This document shows, one piece after another, positions 42,039 to 52,095 of a stretch of 64,000 nucleotides of DNA. Source of the stretch: Hallerella sp963660435 (GTDB taxonomy: Bacteria > Fibrobacterota > Fibrobacteria > Fibrobacterales > Fibrobacteraceae). The position numbers and the translations under genes were made by a program. Numbering within the stretch: position 1 is the first letter of the stretch; each line of letters opens with the position of its first letter. The stretch spans positions 186,001 to 250,000 of the forward strand of contig CAVKYI010000001.1 of assembly GCA_963660435.1 (NCBI GenBank), written 5' to 3'. The notes below the pieces were generated by a model. The model did no database searches. It had not been told where the DNA came from and worked only from the letters and a program-made list of their open reading frames with translations.

Positions 42039-43289
42039 ATGAGTATTTTTCGCGTTTTACATACTTCGGATTGGCATTTAGGGAACTCCTTGCACGAGCG
42101 TTCGCGCATCGACGAATACGGAAAGTTTCTCGCCTGGCTGAAACAGACTATCGTTTCGAACGAAATCGACGCATTGCTCGTTTCCGGGGATATCTTCGAC
42201 ACGGGCTCTCCGAGCAATGCGGCGGAAGAACTTTATTATGAATTCTTGACCAGTCTCAATGGTACCTGTTGCCGGAACGTGATTGTAACGGCGGGAAATC
42301 ACGATTCGCCGGCGACGCTCCGAGCGACAAGCTCCATTCTCGAACTCTTGAACGTACATGTCGTTGCGACGCCCGATGCGGAAAGAGGCTTCGCAAACGA
42401 AGTGATTCCGTTGCCTAGCAGGGAAAATCCGCGGCTGATCGTCTGTGCGGCTCCCTTTTTGCGCGATCCCGCGTTGCAGGCGAGCCTAGGGGACGAAAGA
42501 TGCAAGACGGACGAGGAGCTCGTTCGGAAGGGAACCTCGGCGCATTTTGAAAAGCTGAAGGACTTGGCTGTCGAAATGCGTGAAAAGGCCGGCAGGAAAA
42601 TTCCCATCGTCGCCATGGCGCACCTTTTTGCTGCCGGAGCTTCTCCGTCGGAAAACGCCGAGTCGGAATACAGCATCGTCGGAAACCTGGAAAATGTCGG
42701 TTCGAAGGTCTTCCCTCCTGTCTTCGACTATGTCGCGCTCGGGCATATTCATCGCCCGCAAAGAATCGGCGGCGAAGACCGCATCCGCTATTCCGGTTCG
42801 CCGCTTCCGATGGGCTTTGACGAAGCGAGTCGGGAAAGCGTCGTCTTGCGGGTGGATTTCGAAGATGGCGAGGCGCCCAAAGTCGTCCCGATCGGCGTTC
42901 CGACGTTTCAAAGGTTCCTGACCGTTTCCGGGGATTCCCTGGACGATATTCGAGAAAAAATTTCCCGTGCGGACAGGGAATATCCTGGCGCCTGGGTGCG
43001 CGTTGTCTATACGGGAAGCGGGTCGGTCGGAAACTTGCGACAGAACCTGTCGATTGATTTCGAAAACACGTCGCTCGCTCTCCTGTATGCGGAGTACAAG
43101 GGGCGTTCCTGCGGATTCCAGACAATCGAAGACGAAAGAGAACTTTCGGATTTTAAACCGGAGATGATCTTTAGACGTCGCCTGGACGAAAGCGACCTGG
43201 CGAACGCCTCCGAGGAAGAAAAAGCTCGGCTGGAAATGGCATTTCGAGAAATCTTGAAAGAGGTTCAGGAAGGGGGTATCGAAGAATGA
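42039..43289 (+). CDS. sbcD: Exonuclease subunit SbcD
   Basis: The Mre11-type nuclease of the SbcCD complex, which cleaves DNA hairpins and ends. Metallophosphoesterase motifs: HTSDWHLG, SGDIFDTG, TAGNHDSPA, and GHIHRP. 416 aa. The ATG at 42039 begins MSIFRVLHTSD; the earlier frame start at 42000 falls upstream of the promoter element. The stop overlaps the sbcC ATG by 4 bp. Confidence 0.95.
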   Translation: MSIFRVLHTSDWHLGNSLHERSRIDEYGKFLAWLKQTIVSNEIDALLVSGDIFDTGSPSNAAEELYYEFLTSLNGTCCRNVIVTAGNHDSPATLRATSSILELLNVHVVATPDAERGFANEVIPLPSRENPRLIVCAAPFLRDPALQASLGDERCKTDEELVRKGTSAHFEKLKDLAVEMREKAGRKIPIVAMAHLFAAGASPSENAESEYSIVGNLENVGSKVFPPVFDYVALGHIHRPQRIGGEDRIRYSGSPLPMGFDEASRESVVLRVDFEDGEAPKVVPIGVPTFQRFLTVSGDSLDDIREKISRADREYPGAWVRVVYTGSGSVGNLRQNLSIDFENTSLALLYAEYKGRSCGFQTIEDERELSDFKPEMIFRRRLDESDLANASEEEKARLEMAFREILKEVQEGGIEE

Positions 43290-46200
43290 AAATCATCTCG
43301 CTGCATTTCGAAAACATCAATTCCCTGGCGGGCAAGTGGAGCATTCGCTTTGACGATCCCGCATTTTCCCGGAACCGTCTCTTTGCCATTTCGGGGCCGA
43401 CAGGCGCCGGGAAAACCACGGTCCTGGACGCCATTTCGCTTGCGCTCTACGGGAAAACTCCCAGGCAGGAAAGCATTGCGGACAAAAAGGAGAAGGCGGA
43501 AGGTTCGGGCGATGAACTGGTGATGACGCTCGGAAAGGGGAACGCCTTTTCGGAAGTGGAGTTCGAATCCAATGGCGCTCGCTACAAGGCTCTTTGGGAA
43601 GTTCACCGGGCGAACAATCGACCCGATGGAAAGCTGCAAGGTGCCAAGCGAAAGATCTTGTTCGAGGAAGGCGGGAGTTTTGTCGCCCACGAGGAATTTT
43701 CCAGAACAAAGGACGTAAATGACAAGATAGCCGAAATTGTCGGGCTCGACTTTTCTCAGTTTACGCGTGCCGTGATGATTCCACAGGGTGGATTCGACAG
43801 GTTTCTCAAGTGCAAACGGGAAGACAAGGCGGCCATCCTCGAAAAGCTTTCCGGTCAGGAAATTTACCGCAAGCTGTCGAAAGCGGCTTTTGAACGGAAC
43901 AAGAAGGCACAAGCCGATCTGGATGAAATACAGCGCAAGCTGGAAGGCATCCAGTTGCTTTCTTCGGCAGAGGAAAAGGACCTTGGCGCGTGGATAAGGA
44001 ATGCGGATGAACTCAAGAGGACAAAGACCGCCGAGCGAAAAAAGTACGAAGACATCGAGCGTACCTTGAAAATGCTTGACGCCGCGGAAAGGGAGTGCCG
44101 GACTTTGCGAACGGAAGTTCAAGGGCTGGAAACGGAAAATCGCGAACTGGATGTTTCTCGCAAGCGGCTTTCCCGGGCAGAGGATGCGCAAAAGCTCGTC
44201 GGACCTCTAAATGCCTTGAACGAAAGTCGCAAACGCTATCGGGAGAAAAAGAAGCAGAAGGAAGAACTTCTCGGGAAAATTCCCGAATCGAAAAAGAAAT
44301 TCGACCTCTTCGATTCCGAGCTGGAGGCAAGGAAAAGGGAAGAGGAAAAACTTCGCGACGAGGATCAGAAGAGAAACGGTCTTCGCGAGACGGTGAACGG
44401 CCTGGATGCCCAAAAGAGCCAGTCCCTGCAACGCGGGCAGGAGAAGAAAGGGAATGTCGAAAAATCCAAGGAAGAACTGGGAAAATGCCTGACGGATCTT
44501 CGAAAATTGCAGGCGGAACGCGAGGATGTCAAGAAAATACAGGCGGAGGATGAAATCTATCTCAATGCGCATCCGACGCATAAAATGCTTGAAAGCCAGT
44601 GCGCGGCCATCTCGGATCGTCTGGAACTGTTGAAAAAGGCCAAGAACGATTTGGAACGCTCCCAGAACGCCTTGGCGACGGCCAAGAATGTCTGCTTGTC
44701 GGCGGAAATGGAGAATCGTACAAGGAAGACCGAGCTGGAATCTGCGGAAAAGGAGCGAGAACGCGCTCTTTCCGACGATATCGACAAGATTACCGTGTTC
44801 TTGCAAGCGACGATTCACGAAGGGGACCGCTGTCCGGTATGCGGAAGCACGTTTCATTCGGTACATCCCGATCGGAAGATTTCCGCGGGAGAAGTTTCGG
44901 CAACGGCAAATCGGTTGCAAAACTTGCAGGCTCGTTACGAAGAGGCTCGAAAGGCGTCTGACAATGCGGATTACGGTTTTCGCACCGCCAGGGAAAATGT
45001 CCAGAGATGCGAAAACGACTTGTCCGACAAGAAATTCTCGGTCTCGGATTGTATCAAGAGTGCGCTCGAAATGCTTGGAACGTATGGATTTTCGAACGCG
45101 GATCTCGACAATCCGGCGAATGTTCGCTCCCTGGTTCAAACCTGGGCAAGCCAATGGGATCGTCACAGGAAGAGTCTTGACAGGTGCCGTCAGGAACAAT
45201 CCGTCTTGGATACGGAAGAAAAGAATCTGAACGAACTCGAGAAAAAGATTCAGGACGAATTGCGAAATTTCGAAAAAGACCTGGAAGACGAAAAGGCGAG
45301 GTACAAGGACATCGACAACCAGCGGAAGCGGCTTTTCGGCACGGTATCTGTCGCAGATGACAGAAATTCCTGGCAAAGTAAAATCGCCGTGGCCTCGCGG
45401 GCACGTTCCGATTGCGAAAGCAACCGTCGGGATGCGGAAAATACGCTGACCGCGCAAACGAGCCAGTTGAAGACGGTTTCCGAAGACCTTGTCGGCTGTG
45501 AACGAGAAATGGAACGTTCGGAAGTCAATTTCCAGGCAAAGCTTCGCGAGAACCGTTTTTCTTCGGAAGACGAATTGCAGCGTGCGGTGATTTCGGATGC
45601 GGACAGAGACGCCATGAAGAAAAAAATCGCACAGGTCGAGTCGGCTCTCGGGACCGGACGCGGACGCCTGGAGCAGGCAGAAAAATACGTGGACAGTCTG
45701 CGGCATCGGGAGCTTGGCAGGGAAACCCTTGAAACGGTTCGTTCCAAGATCGAAACGCTCGGCAAGGAAATTTCGGAATACGAAGTGCAACTCATCGAAA
45801 AAAAGGAGAAACTGGCCGTAAACGAAGATCGCAAGAAGACCGAGGCGGAGACCAGGATCCAGCAGGCGGAACAGGAAAAGGTCGTCAAGGTCTGGAAAAC
45901 ATTGAACGAACTGATCGGAGATTCCCAGGGCAAGAAGTTCGTTGAATACGTGCAAGGCTTGACGCTCAAAAAGCTAATCCGTGCGGCGAACAGGCATCTA
46001 TCCAGTTTGAATTCCCGATTCAATATCGAATCGGACAACGGTGGCTTCGATCTTCGAATTTACGATTCGGAGAACGGCGCTTCGCGTCTTGCGGCAAATC
46101 TTTCCGGCGGCGAGACATTCCTGGTGAGTCTTGCCCTTGCCCTTGGGCTATCGTCTCTTGCCAGCCAGCGTGTACGAATCGATACGCTTTTCCTCGACGA

Positions 46201-46402
46201 GGGCTTCGGGTCGCTAGACGAAGGCATGCTGCAAAAGGCCGTCGAGCTTTTGCGCAGGCTTGGCGAAAAGGGTGACAAGCTCGTGGGCGTGATTTCGCAC
46301 GTGGATCGCCTGAAAGAAGAAATCTCGAATCATATCGAAGTGATTCCTACGGGATGCGGACACAGCAAGCTTTCGGGACCGGGCGTTTTCGCCGGAAGGT
46401 GA
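43286..46402 (+). CDS. sbcC: Exonuclease subunit SbcC
   Basis: The Rad50-like ATPase partner of SbcD, 1038 aa. Walker A SGPTGAGKTTVLDAISLALY near the N-terminus, long coiled coils, the zinc hook CPVC at residues 516-519, a second coiled coil, then the ABC signature NLSGGETFLVSLALALGLS and Walker B TLFLDEGFGSLD. The two coiled-coil arms are of similar length. Coupled to sbcD through ATGA. Confidence 0.95.
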   Translation: MKIISLHFENINSLAGKWSIRFDDPAFSRNRLFAISGPTGAGKTTVLDAISLALYGKTPRQESIADKKEKAEGSGDELVMTLGKGNAFSEVEFESNGARYKALWEVHRANNRPDGKLQGAKRKILFEEGGSFVAHEEFSRTKDVNDKIAEIVGLDFSQFTRAVMIPQGGFDRFLKCKREDKAAILEKLSGQEIYRKLSKAAFERNKKAQADLDEIQRKLEGIQLLSSAEEKDLGAWIRNADELKRTKTAERKKYEDIERTLKMLDAAERECRTLRTEVQGLETENRELDVSRKRLSRAEDAQKLVGPLNALNESRKRYREKKKQKEELLGKIPESKKKFDLFDSELEARKREEEKLRDEDQKRNGLRETVNGLDAQKSQSLQRGQEKKGNVEKSKEELGKCLTDLRKLQAEREDVKKIQAEDEIYLNAHPTHKMLESQCAAISDRLELLKKAKNDLERSQNALATAKNVCLSAEMENRTRKTELESAEKERERALSDDIDKITVFLQATIHEGDRCPVCGSTFHSVHPDRKISAGEVSATANRLQNLQARYEEARKASDNADYGFRTARENVQRCENDLSDKKFSVSDCIKSALEMLGTYGFSNADLDNPANVRSLVQTWASQWDRHRKSLDRCRQEQSVLDTEEKNLNELEKKIQDELRNFEKDLEDEKARYKDIDNQRKRLFGTVSVADDRNSWQSKIAVASRARSDCESNRRDAENTLTAQTSQLKTVSEDLVGCEREMERSEVNFQAKLRENRFSSEDELQRAVISDADRDAMKKKIAQVESALGTGRGRLEQAEKYVDSLRHRELGRETLETVRSKIETLGKEISEYEVQLIEKKEKLAVNEDRKKTEAETRIQQAEQEKVVKVWKTLNELIGDSQGKKFVEYVQGLTLKKLIRAANRHLSSLNSRFNIESDNGGFDLRIYDSENGASRLAANLSGGETFLVSLALALGLSSLASQRVRIDTLFLDEGFGSLDEGMLQKAVELLRRLGEKGDKLVGVISHVDRLKEEISNHIEVIPTGCGHSKLSGPGVFAGR

Positions 46403-46460
46403 TTGTCAATATTTGTCGCGCAAAAAACGATTAACCGATTAGATTCGTTTTGGAAATGCA

Positions 46461-46488
46461 ATCGTTCCCTTGACGGGGACGATTTTTT
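46461..46488 (+). terminator. Terminator of sbcDC
   Basis: The ATCGTTCCC/GGGGACGAT stem with a short loop is followed by TTTTTT. Confidence 0.85.
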
Positions 46489-46599
46489 CTTTTACCTTGA
46501 TAGTCCGCATTTGCCCGGACGTTGGCAATTTCTTCAAGGATAGCGTCCTTTCGTAGATTTCTCGAAACAGTCAGTTCATCATTTTTCAGGAGAAAATCT

Positions 46600-48876
46600 A
46601 TGGAGCTTTTCAGAAAAGCCTTCCCTTTTGTCGTATTATCCTCAGCCTGCCTTTTCGCGGCGGAAATTACATATAGCGATTCCCAAATGGGAGAGTCGAT
46701 CACTTATCCGGGTTCGCCTGTTCCCATGGAAAGCATTCAAGATCCGGGCGCCCCCTATTCGTTCAACACCTACTGTACGGATATCGGAAAGGACGGAGCG
46801 TTTAAAACAGGCGCTTTTCAGGTGACGAAAATTCGTCGCCATGCGGAAAGAAAGACCTCGGTTCGTTCAATATCCCGAAATGTCACTACTATTATTCATT
46901 ACATCACATGCGAAAACGAAGCGGAATATCGCGTTACATGCGGTAACGGTCTTTCCTATTCGGGAAAGCTGAAATGGACCGCGGCTCCGGAACGCTGCAA
47001 GAAAGATTGCTCTGTCGATAAGGGGTGGAAAACGGTTTCTCTCGCCGACTACAACGCATCGACGGGAAAGTTCTACCAGAAGGGATTCTGCAAGGATCAA
47101 AATCGGGTTCCCAAGGAGGAAATCTTCGAACAGTGGAATGTTCGCAAGGTGGCTCTCCCCGCGCTTCCGTCAAGTTCCAAAAAGCTGGGACGGCCTGTCG
47201 TTTTTGTTCCGGGGCACAATTCCTCGTTCGTTTCCTTTGGCGCAAAGCCTCTTGGCAAGGCAAACGCGACCAATCCGGACTTTCTGGACGGAAAGGTTTC
47301 TGGATACGAGCAGGGTTCCTTGCCGGATGTCATTGCTAGAGATCAAAAGCTGAATGTCTCGAGGCAGGGAATCAATTCCAACGGTCTGTACTTTTTTACG
47401 GCTCCATACAGGAAGTCGGGAAATTCCTATGTCCAGGTCTTGCCCCAATGGAAAGACGATAACGCGAAACAGTCGATTTCCTTTGCGCTTTACAAGTATC
47501 TCGAAAAGGTTCTTGGGGCGCACTACGGGAATTCCTGGAAGACAGATGCCTCGAAGCAGGTCGATCTGGTCGCTCACAGCCAGGGTGGCCTTGTCATTCG
47601 GGAAATGCTTCGAGGCTTGAGGGCGAATTCCGGGCATTATCCATCGGGAAAGGCGAATCCGGCAAACCATATCCGTCGCGTCGTTACGGTTAATACGCCG
47701 CATTTCGGCTCGGAACTCGCCGATGACTATGCAAATGTCAAAAAGTCAAAGCCCGCTGTCGCCGCGTTCATCAAGGAAATCCAGGACCAGAAGAATCGCG
47801 AAAAGAAGGGAAATCGCTATGCGGACAGAACCTTGCTTTCGGCGGACGTAAAAAAGGATCTCGTGGAATTTTTCAAGAAGGGCGCGGGAAAGGATATTTC
47901 GGCATCGATCCTGAAAGAAATCGGGATGGGAAAAACGGCTAGCAAGGTCGTCGCCAATCTCTTCATTCCTTCGGACAGGATTCTTTCCGGGTTGTTGGGA
48001 ACATCGACCGATGTAAGTGTCAAGCTTCAAGGCGGCTATGTCGGCGATTTCAAGCTGAAAACGACATACAAATACCTTTTCGGTCTCCGGGAAAAGACAA
48101 CGACGAAAAAAATCGACTTTCTGAAACCGCTTCGCGATTCTCTTTGGGCGTGGCATGTCGATGGCGCACATCTCGCAACGCATTCTTCGTTCATATCGAA
48201 GCTTTCGAAGGAAGGCTATCCGAAACGTCCGGATGGGACGAACGTACAGATGCGACCGATGTATTCTTCGGATATGCGCGGGCTTCGCAACTACTTCATG
48301 AACCAGCTTTCGGAAGGAAGCTCCAAGTTCTGCAAGAGTTCTAGCGACATCGAAAAGAACGCCTGTCTGTCCGTGACGAATTTTGTCAACGCTCTCCTGT
48401 ATAGATCCCAGGGCGTCAAATTGAAGAATATCCAGGGAATCGAAAGCTGGCTAAATTTCTACAACAACCTGATGGAAGAATGGCTCGGAGCGAGCGACCT
48501 GCTCGTAACGGCGTATAGCCAGCAGTTTGTGGACAAGAAGCAGAAGTTCGGTCCAAAATACCAAAAGGAATTTCTTTCACCGAAGACCTACGACATCTAC
48601 CTTTCGCAGGTTCCGGACAAGTATCCGTATAATGTCGTGCCTCATGGGGACGTCATGACCTATGGACGAATCGACAATGCCGATTACGACATCCATCTGC
48701 AGGGCATCGAGCTTGAAGGCGCTCCGCGAAAAGGCTCGGATCTTTACTGCGCACTGGACGAATCCAAATGTTCCGTCGGTCTGAAAAAGGCAAAGCGCAA
48801 GGATGCGATTCCTGTAAAGTCTTTGGGCGGAATCGTGATGTTGGACGCGAAAGAATTTTCCGGTGGTGCCGGATGA
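46600..48876 (+). CDS. Secreted alpha/beta hydrolase, lipase-like
   Basis: A 758-aa exported protein with signal peptide (FRKAFPFVVLSSACLFA). The N-terminal 170 residues are Cys-containing and of unknown fold. The hydrolase domain starts near GRPVVFVPGHNSSFVSFGAK and has the nucleophile elbow VAHSQGG (Ser327) and VVTVNTPHFGSELADDYA, the pattern of PGAP1/LipA-type lipases that act on large lipids or esters. A late His in AWHVDGAHLATHSSF is a candidate for the triad. The start at 46600 has an AGGAGA site. First gene of a three-gene coupled operon. Substrate unknown; an acyl or feruloyl ester in plant material is possible. Confidence 0.75.
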   Translation: MELFRKAFPFVVLSSACLFAAEITYSDSQMGESITYPGSPVPMESIQDPGAPYSFNTYCTDIGKDGAFKTGAFQVTKIRRHAERKTSVRSISRNVTTIIHYITCENEAEYRVTCGNGLSYSGKLKWTAAPERCKKDCSVDKGWKTVSLADYNASTGKFYQKGFCKDQNRVPKEEIFEQWNVRKVALPALPSSSKKLGRPVVFVPGHNSSFVSFGAKPLGKANATNPDFLDGKVSGYEQGSLPDVIARDQKLNVSRQGINSNGLYFFTAPYRKSGNSYVQVLPQWKDDNAKQSISFALYKYLEKVLGAHYGNSWKTDASKQVDLVAHSQGGLVIREMLRGLRANSGHYPSGKANPANHIRRVVTVNTPHFGSELADDYANVKKSKPAVAAFIKEIQDQKNREKKGNRYADRTLLSADVKKDLVEFFKKGAGKDISASILKEIGMGKTASKVVANLFIPSDRILSGLLGTSTDVSVKLQGGYVGDFKLKTTYKYLFGLREKTTTKKIDFLKPLRDSLWAWHVDGAHLATHSSFISKLSKEGYPKRPDGTNVQMRPMYSSDMRGLRNYFMNQLSEGSSKFCKSSSDIEKNACLSVTNFVNALLYRSQGVKLKNIQGIESWLNFYNNLMEEWLGASDLLVTAYSQQFVDKKQKFGPKYQKEFLSPKTYDIYLSQVPDKYPYNVVPHGDVMTYGRIDNADYDIHLQGIELEGAPRKGSDLYCALDESKCSVGLKKAKRKDAIPVKSLGGIVMLDAKEFSGGAG

Positions 48877-50027
48877 AACGCTGGATAGGAATTTTGCTGT
48901 CGGGATTTCTTGCTGCCTGTTCTTCGAACGGGGAACTTTCGCAAAAAGGCGATTCTTCGGGATGGAATTCGGCAGGGCTTTCCGTTGACAATGCCGATGT
49001 CGAAAATCTCGGAACGGGAATCGAAACGGTCACTAGCGTAGGAGACTATCTGTTTGCGCGAAACGATCGGCAGGTCGGCGGGAAACGCCTTTACCAGCTT
49101 TTCCAGGGAAAGGTTGGCAGCCTTCTGTGGAAGGAACTGGAACTTCCCGACGATGACGTGCCAAACGTTCTCTTCGCCGATTCGGGAGTTCTTTACGTGG
49201 GAACGTTCTTCAGTTCTGGCGGGGCCAGGCTCTGGATGTTCGACCCTGAAAGGGAAACGTGGGTAAACCGGAATATCCCGGTTGTCGATAGCCTATTTCC
49301 CGTTTCTGATTCCGCTTACGGAATAGACGGCATTGCCAAGTTTCGAGGACATCTGGTGCTTTCGTTTTCGCACGGAATGTTCGGAGAAAGAAATCCCATC
49401 TATTTCGAATCGGACGATGGACGCTGGAACAACTGGAACCATGGATTCCCGGCTGGAGAATCCTTTATGCGTGCCGAGGAATGGAACGGTTCCCTGTTTG
49501 CCATGACCTATGGAAACGGGATTTATCGTTTCGACCTTTCGGATACGGCCTGGCATCCGGTTTCCGCTCCGACGGTCTCTTGCGAAAATGGGGCTTGGAA
49601 CGATTCGTCGATGCTTGCGCGGGACGCGGCGATTACGGAAAATGGACTTCTTGTGGGCTATGCGAACCTGGAGGGCGTCTTTTCGCTTTCCTTGCAGGGA
49701 ACATGGCTACAGAAGATGGAGTGCTCTCTGCTCTATACGGAGAGCGATGTCTCTCTGGTTTCCAGAACGCCGGCTTCCGTTTACCGCTTTGTTCCGTTTC
49801 GGGAACATTATATAGCCTTGGGCGAAGGTTCCTCAATCTACGCTCCCAGGGAAAATCGCTGGAACGAACTGCCCCCGATTTCCGGGGTGACAGAAATTCT
49901 GGACGGGACGATTGCAAAGGATACGCTTTACGTCGCCGCATTCCAGAAAGGCGTCATGAAACTATCGACAGCTTTTCTGGATTCGATCATTCACACAAAC
50001 ACAGTTCTTTCGGAGGTGACAAAATGA
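48873..50027 (+). CDS. Lipoprotein, propeller-like, unknown function
   Basis: A 384-aa lipoprotein: signal MKRWIGILLSGFLAAC with lipobox LAAC. The rest contains repeated Trp/Gly/Asp-rich strands (LFADSGVLYVGTFFSSGGAR, FRGHLVLSFSHGM, FAMTYGNGIYRFDLS) spaced like blades of a beta-propeller. The ATG overlaps the lipase stop by 4 bp, and its stop overlaps the next ATG by 4 bp, so the three proteins are made together. It may be a surface partner of the lipase. Confidence 0.7.
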   Translation: MKRWIGILLSGFLAACSSNGELSQKGDSSGWNSAGLSVDNADVENLGTGIETVTSVGDYLFARNDRQVGGKRLYQLFQGKVGSLLWKELELPDDDVPNVLFADSGVLYVGTFFSSGGARLWMFDPERETWVNRNIPVVDSLFPVSDSAYGIDGIAKFRGHLVLSFSHGMFGERNPIYFESDDGRWNNWNHGFPAGESFMRAEEWNGSLFAMTYGNGIYRFDLSDTAWHPVSAPTVSCENGAWNDSSMLARDAAITENGLLVGYANLEGVFSLSLQGTWLQKMECSLLYTESDVSLVSRTPASVYRFVPFREHYIALGEGSSIYAPRENRWNELPPISGVTEILDGTIAKDTLYVAAFQKGVMKLSTAFLDSIIHTNTVLSEVTK

Positions 50028-50749
50028 AAAAGTTATGGTCATTGGGAATTCTTGCCGCTTTTCGCGTGGTCATGGCAAGCGAATCGTTTGGCGGCTTGGG
50101 GCTGGCCATCTATCCGTCGGAACATGGAGCCGAAGTGGCCCATGTCGTGCAGGGCGCTGCGGCGCATTTGGCGGGTATTGAAGTCGGAGACTTTCTCTTG
50201 TCGGCGAACGATGTCTCGCTGGCGGGAAAGTCCTTGGATTTCGACATGGAAATCTTGCGGGGAAATCCGGAGGAATCCGTGGAATTGACGGTCTTGCGAA
50301 ATTCGGATACGCTGCGCGTTTCGCTTCGCCGCGAAGCGATCGTTATAAAGAGTTCGGCGGAAGATGTCCGTTCCGGGATGGCGTTCAAGTCGGTTTCGGA
50401 AGAATCCCTGCAATTCCTGGATGCCGTCGAGCTTCCCAATCTGAATGCGAACGTGTATGCGAAGATTTCCAAAAGTCCAGTCTTGGATTCTCGTGTCCGC
50501 AATGGTTCGGGGCGACTTGCGCTTTCGGCTTTCGACCGAAACGCCATTCGGTTCGAACTGGAAAGTTCCGGTCCGGTGGCGCTAGAAATCTTTTCTGCCC
50601 AAGGGGAAAAAGTGGAATCTATCCGGACAGATGGTCTTGCCGGAACGAATCTGCTTGCCTGGAACGGACACGGCCTTTCGGCGGGAAGCTATTTCGTTCA
50701 AGTTTCCCAGGAAGGAAAATCGTTTTCCTGCAAGGGGGTGCTTCGCTAA
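50024..50749 (+). CDS. Secreted PDZ-domain protein with T9SS-like C-terminal domain
   Basis: A 241-aa protein with a signal-like start (MKKLWSLGILAAFRVVMA). A PDZ domain follows (FGGLGLAIYPSEHGAEVAHV, GIEVGDFLLSANDVSLAGKS, about residues 20-105). The last 70 residues (LEIFSAQGEKVESI, GHGLSAGSYFVQVSQ) form the beta-sandwich seen at the C-termini of proteins sent through type IX secretion in Fibrobacter and Bacteroidota. There is no protease domain. A strong GGAGG site precedes the ATG although it overlaps the upstream gene. Confidence 0.72.
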   Translation: MKKLWSLGILAAFRVVMASESFGGLGLAIYPSEHGAEVAHVVQGAAAHLAGIEVGDFLLSANDVSLAGKSLDFDMEILRGNPEESVELTVLRNSDTLRVSLRREAIVIKSSAEDVRSGMAFKSVSEESLQFLDAVELPNLNANVYAKISKSPVLDSRVRNGSGRLALSAFDRNAIRFELESSGPVALEIFSAQGEKVESIRTDGLAGTNLLAWNGHGLSAGSYFVQVSQEGKSFSCKGVLR

Positions 50750-50764
50750 GAGGAATTCCTGTCG

Positions 50765-50796
50765 AAAAAAGGGAACCGTTTCCGCGGTTCCCTTTT
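50765..50796. terminator. Bidirectional terminator between the PDZ gene and glycogen synthase
   Basis: A 12-bp perfect stem AAAAGGGAACCG with its complement and a 6-nt loop, with A/T runs on both sides, between convergent genes. Confidence 0.88.
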
Positions 50797-50800
50797 CCCG

Positions 50801-52036
50801 CTACTTTTTTCTGGCGCCTTCGGCTTTATACCTTGCGATAACGGTTTCGTAGAAGTTGAAAGTCTGTTTCGCGATGCTCTTCCAGCTGAAAACGTCGATT
50901 GCCCGCTTGCGGCTCGCTTCGCCGAGCTTTTTCGACAGCTCCGGATTGTCGATGAGCCTGTTTAGGTTGTCGGCAAGAGCCTGCTGGAACGCCTCCGGGT
51001 CTTTCGGCTCAAAATCCGAATCCGATCTCGGTTCTAGCGGAACGAGAAATCCCGTTTCGCCCTGGACGATGATTTCCGGGATCCCGCCAACGGCGCTTCC
51101 GACGACAGGCGTTCCGCAGCTCATCGCTTCGAGGTTGATGATGCCAAACGGCTCGTAGAGTGACGGCGTGACAAAAGCGGTCGCGTATGTGTAGAGAACG
51201 CGAAGCTCCTTGTGCGGCATCATTTCCTGTATCCAGAAAATTCCGTCCCGGCTTTTTTGCAGGCTCTGGATTCTGGACTTGCACTCCGCGGCGAGTTCCG
51301 GGGTATCCGGTGCACCGGCGCAGAGAACGACTTGAACGTCTTTCCGAATGTGCGGAATCGCTCCGATGAGTTGGGAAATACCCTTTTGCCTGGTGATGCG
51401 TCCGACAAAGAGAATGAAGGGCTTTTCGCGGTCGATGCCAAGCTTGTCTAGAACTTCCGGTTCGAATGTCGGCTTGTAGAAATCGGGGTCGATGCCGTTG
51501 TAGATTACCTGGATGCGGTCTGCGGGAACATTGTAGAGCTCCATCACGTCGCGCTTCATTTCGTTGGAAACGGCGATGACGCCGTCGGCTGCCTCGTAAG
51601 CGGTCCGTTCGATCCAGGAACTCATCCGGTAGCCGCCGTTTCCTAGCTGTTCCGCTTTCCATGGACGGTGCGGTTCGAGAGAATGTGTCGTGAGAACCAA
51701 CGGGCACTCGAAAAGGCGACTGGTCAAAACGCCGCCAAAATGGCTGTACCAGGTGTGGCAATGGACAATGTCGATATTTTCGAGGCTGCTCGCCCATTGC
51801 AGGTTGATGTCGAGCGGATTTAGGATTTTGGACATTCGGGCGCTGGACGGCGCACATCCGAGCCTTGGCGAAAAGCCTAGGGCGTGAAGGTTTCTTTCGG
51901 AATCGTTCTGGTGTCCAAAGGCGCGCGCTTCGATTTCGCAGTGTGCCTTCAGTTCGCGCGAAAGAAACTGGACATGTATTCCGGCACCGCCATAGATGTC
52001 GGGAGGAAATTCATTGGTGAGGAGGGCGACTTTCAT
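50801..52036 (-). CDS. Glycogen synthase-type glycosyltransferase (corynebacterial GlgA/GlgM family)
   Basis: A 411-aa GT4 enzyme of the actinobacterial-type glycogen synthase group: NEFPPDIYGGAGIHVQFL at the N-terminus, HCHTWYSHFGGVL, FVGRITRQKGISQLI, and the donor site YEPFGIINLEAMSCGTPVVG. It transfers glucose from ADP-glucose (or makes maltose-1-phosphate) for alpha-glucan storage. TAGATTTA at 52042-52049 is 5 nt before the ATG and no ribosome binding site is seen, so it is a leaderless candidate. Confidence 0.87.
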   Translation of the reverse strand: MKVALLTNEFPPDIYGGAGIHVQFLSRELKAHCEIEARAFGHQNDSERNLHALGFSPRLGCAPSSARMSKILNPLDINLQWASSLENIDIVHCHTWYSHFGGVLTSRLFECPLVLTTHSLEPHRPWKAEQLGNGGYRMSSWIERTAYEAADGVIAVSNEMKRDVMELYNVPADRIQVIYNGIDPDFYKPTFEPEVLDKLGIDREKPFILFVGRITRQKGISQLIGAIPHIRKDVQVVLCAGAPDTPELAAECKSRIQSLQKSRDGIFWIQEMMPHKELRVLYTYATAFVTPSLYEPFGIINLEAMSCGTPVVGSAVGGIPEIIVQGETGFLVPLEPRSDSDFEPKDPEAFQQALADNLNRLIDNPELSKKLGEASRKRAIDVFSWKSIAKQTFNFYETVIARYKAEGARKK

Positions 52037-52095
52037 GGTGGTAAATCTATCTTAATTCTTTCCAAAACGGAGAGTTTCGCCGAAATTTGGGAAAT

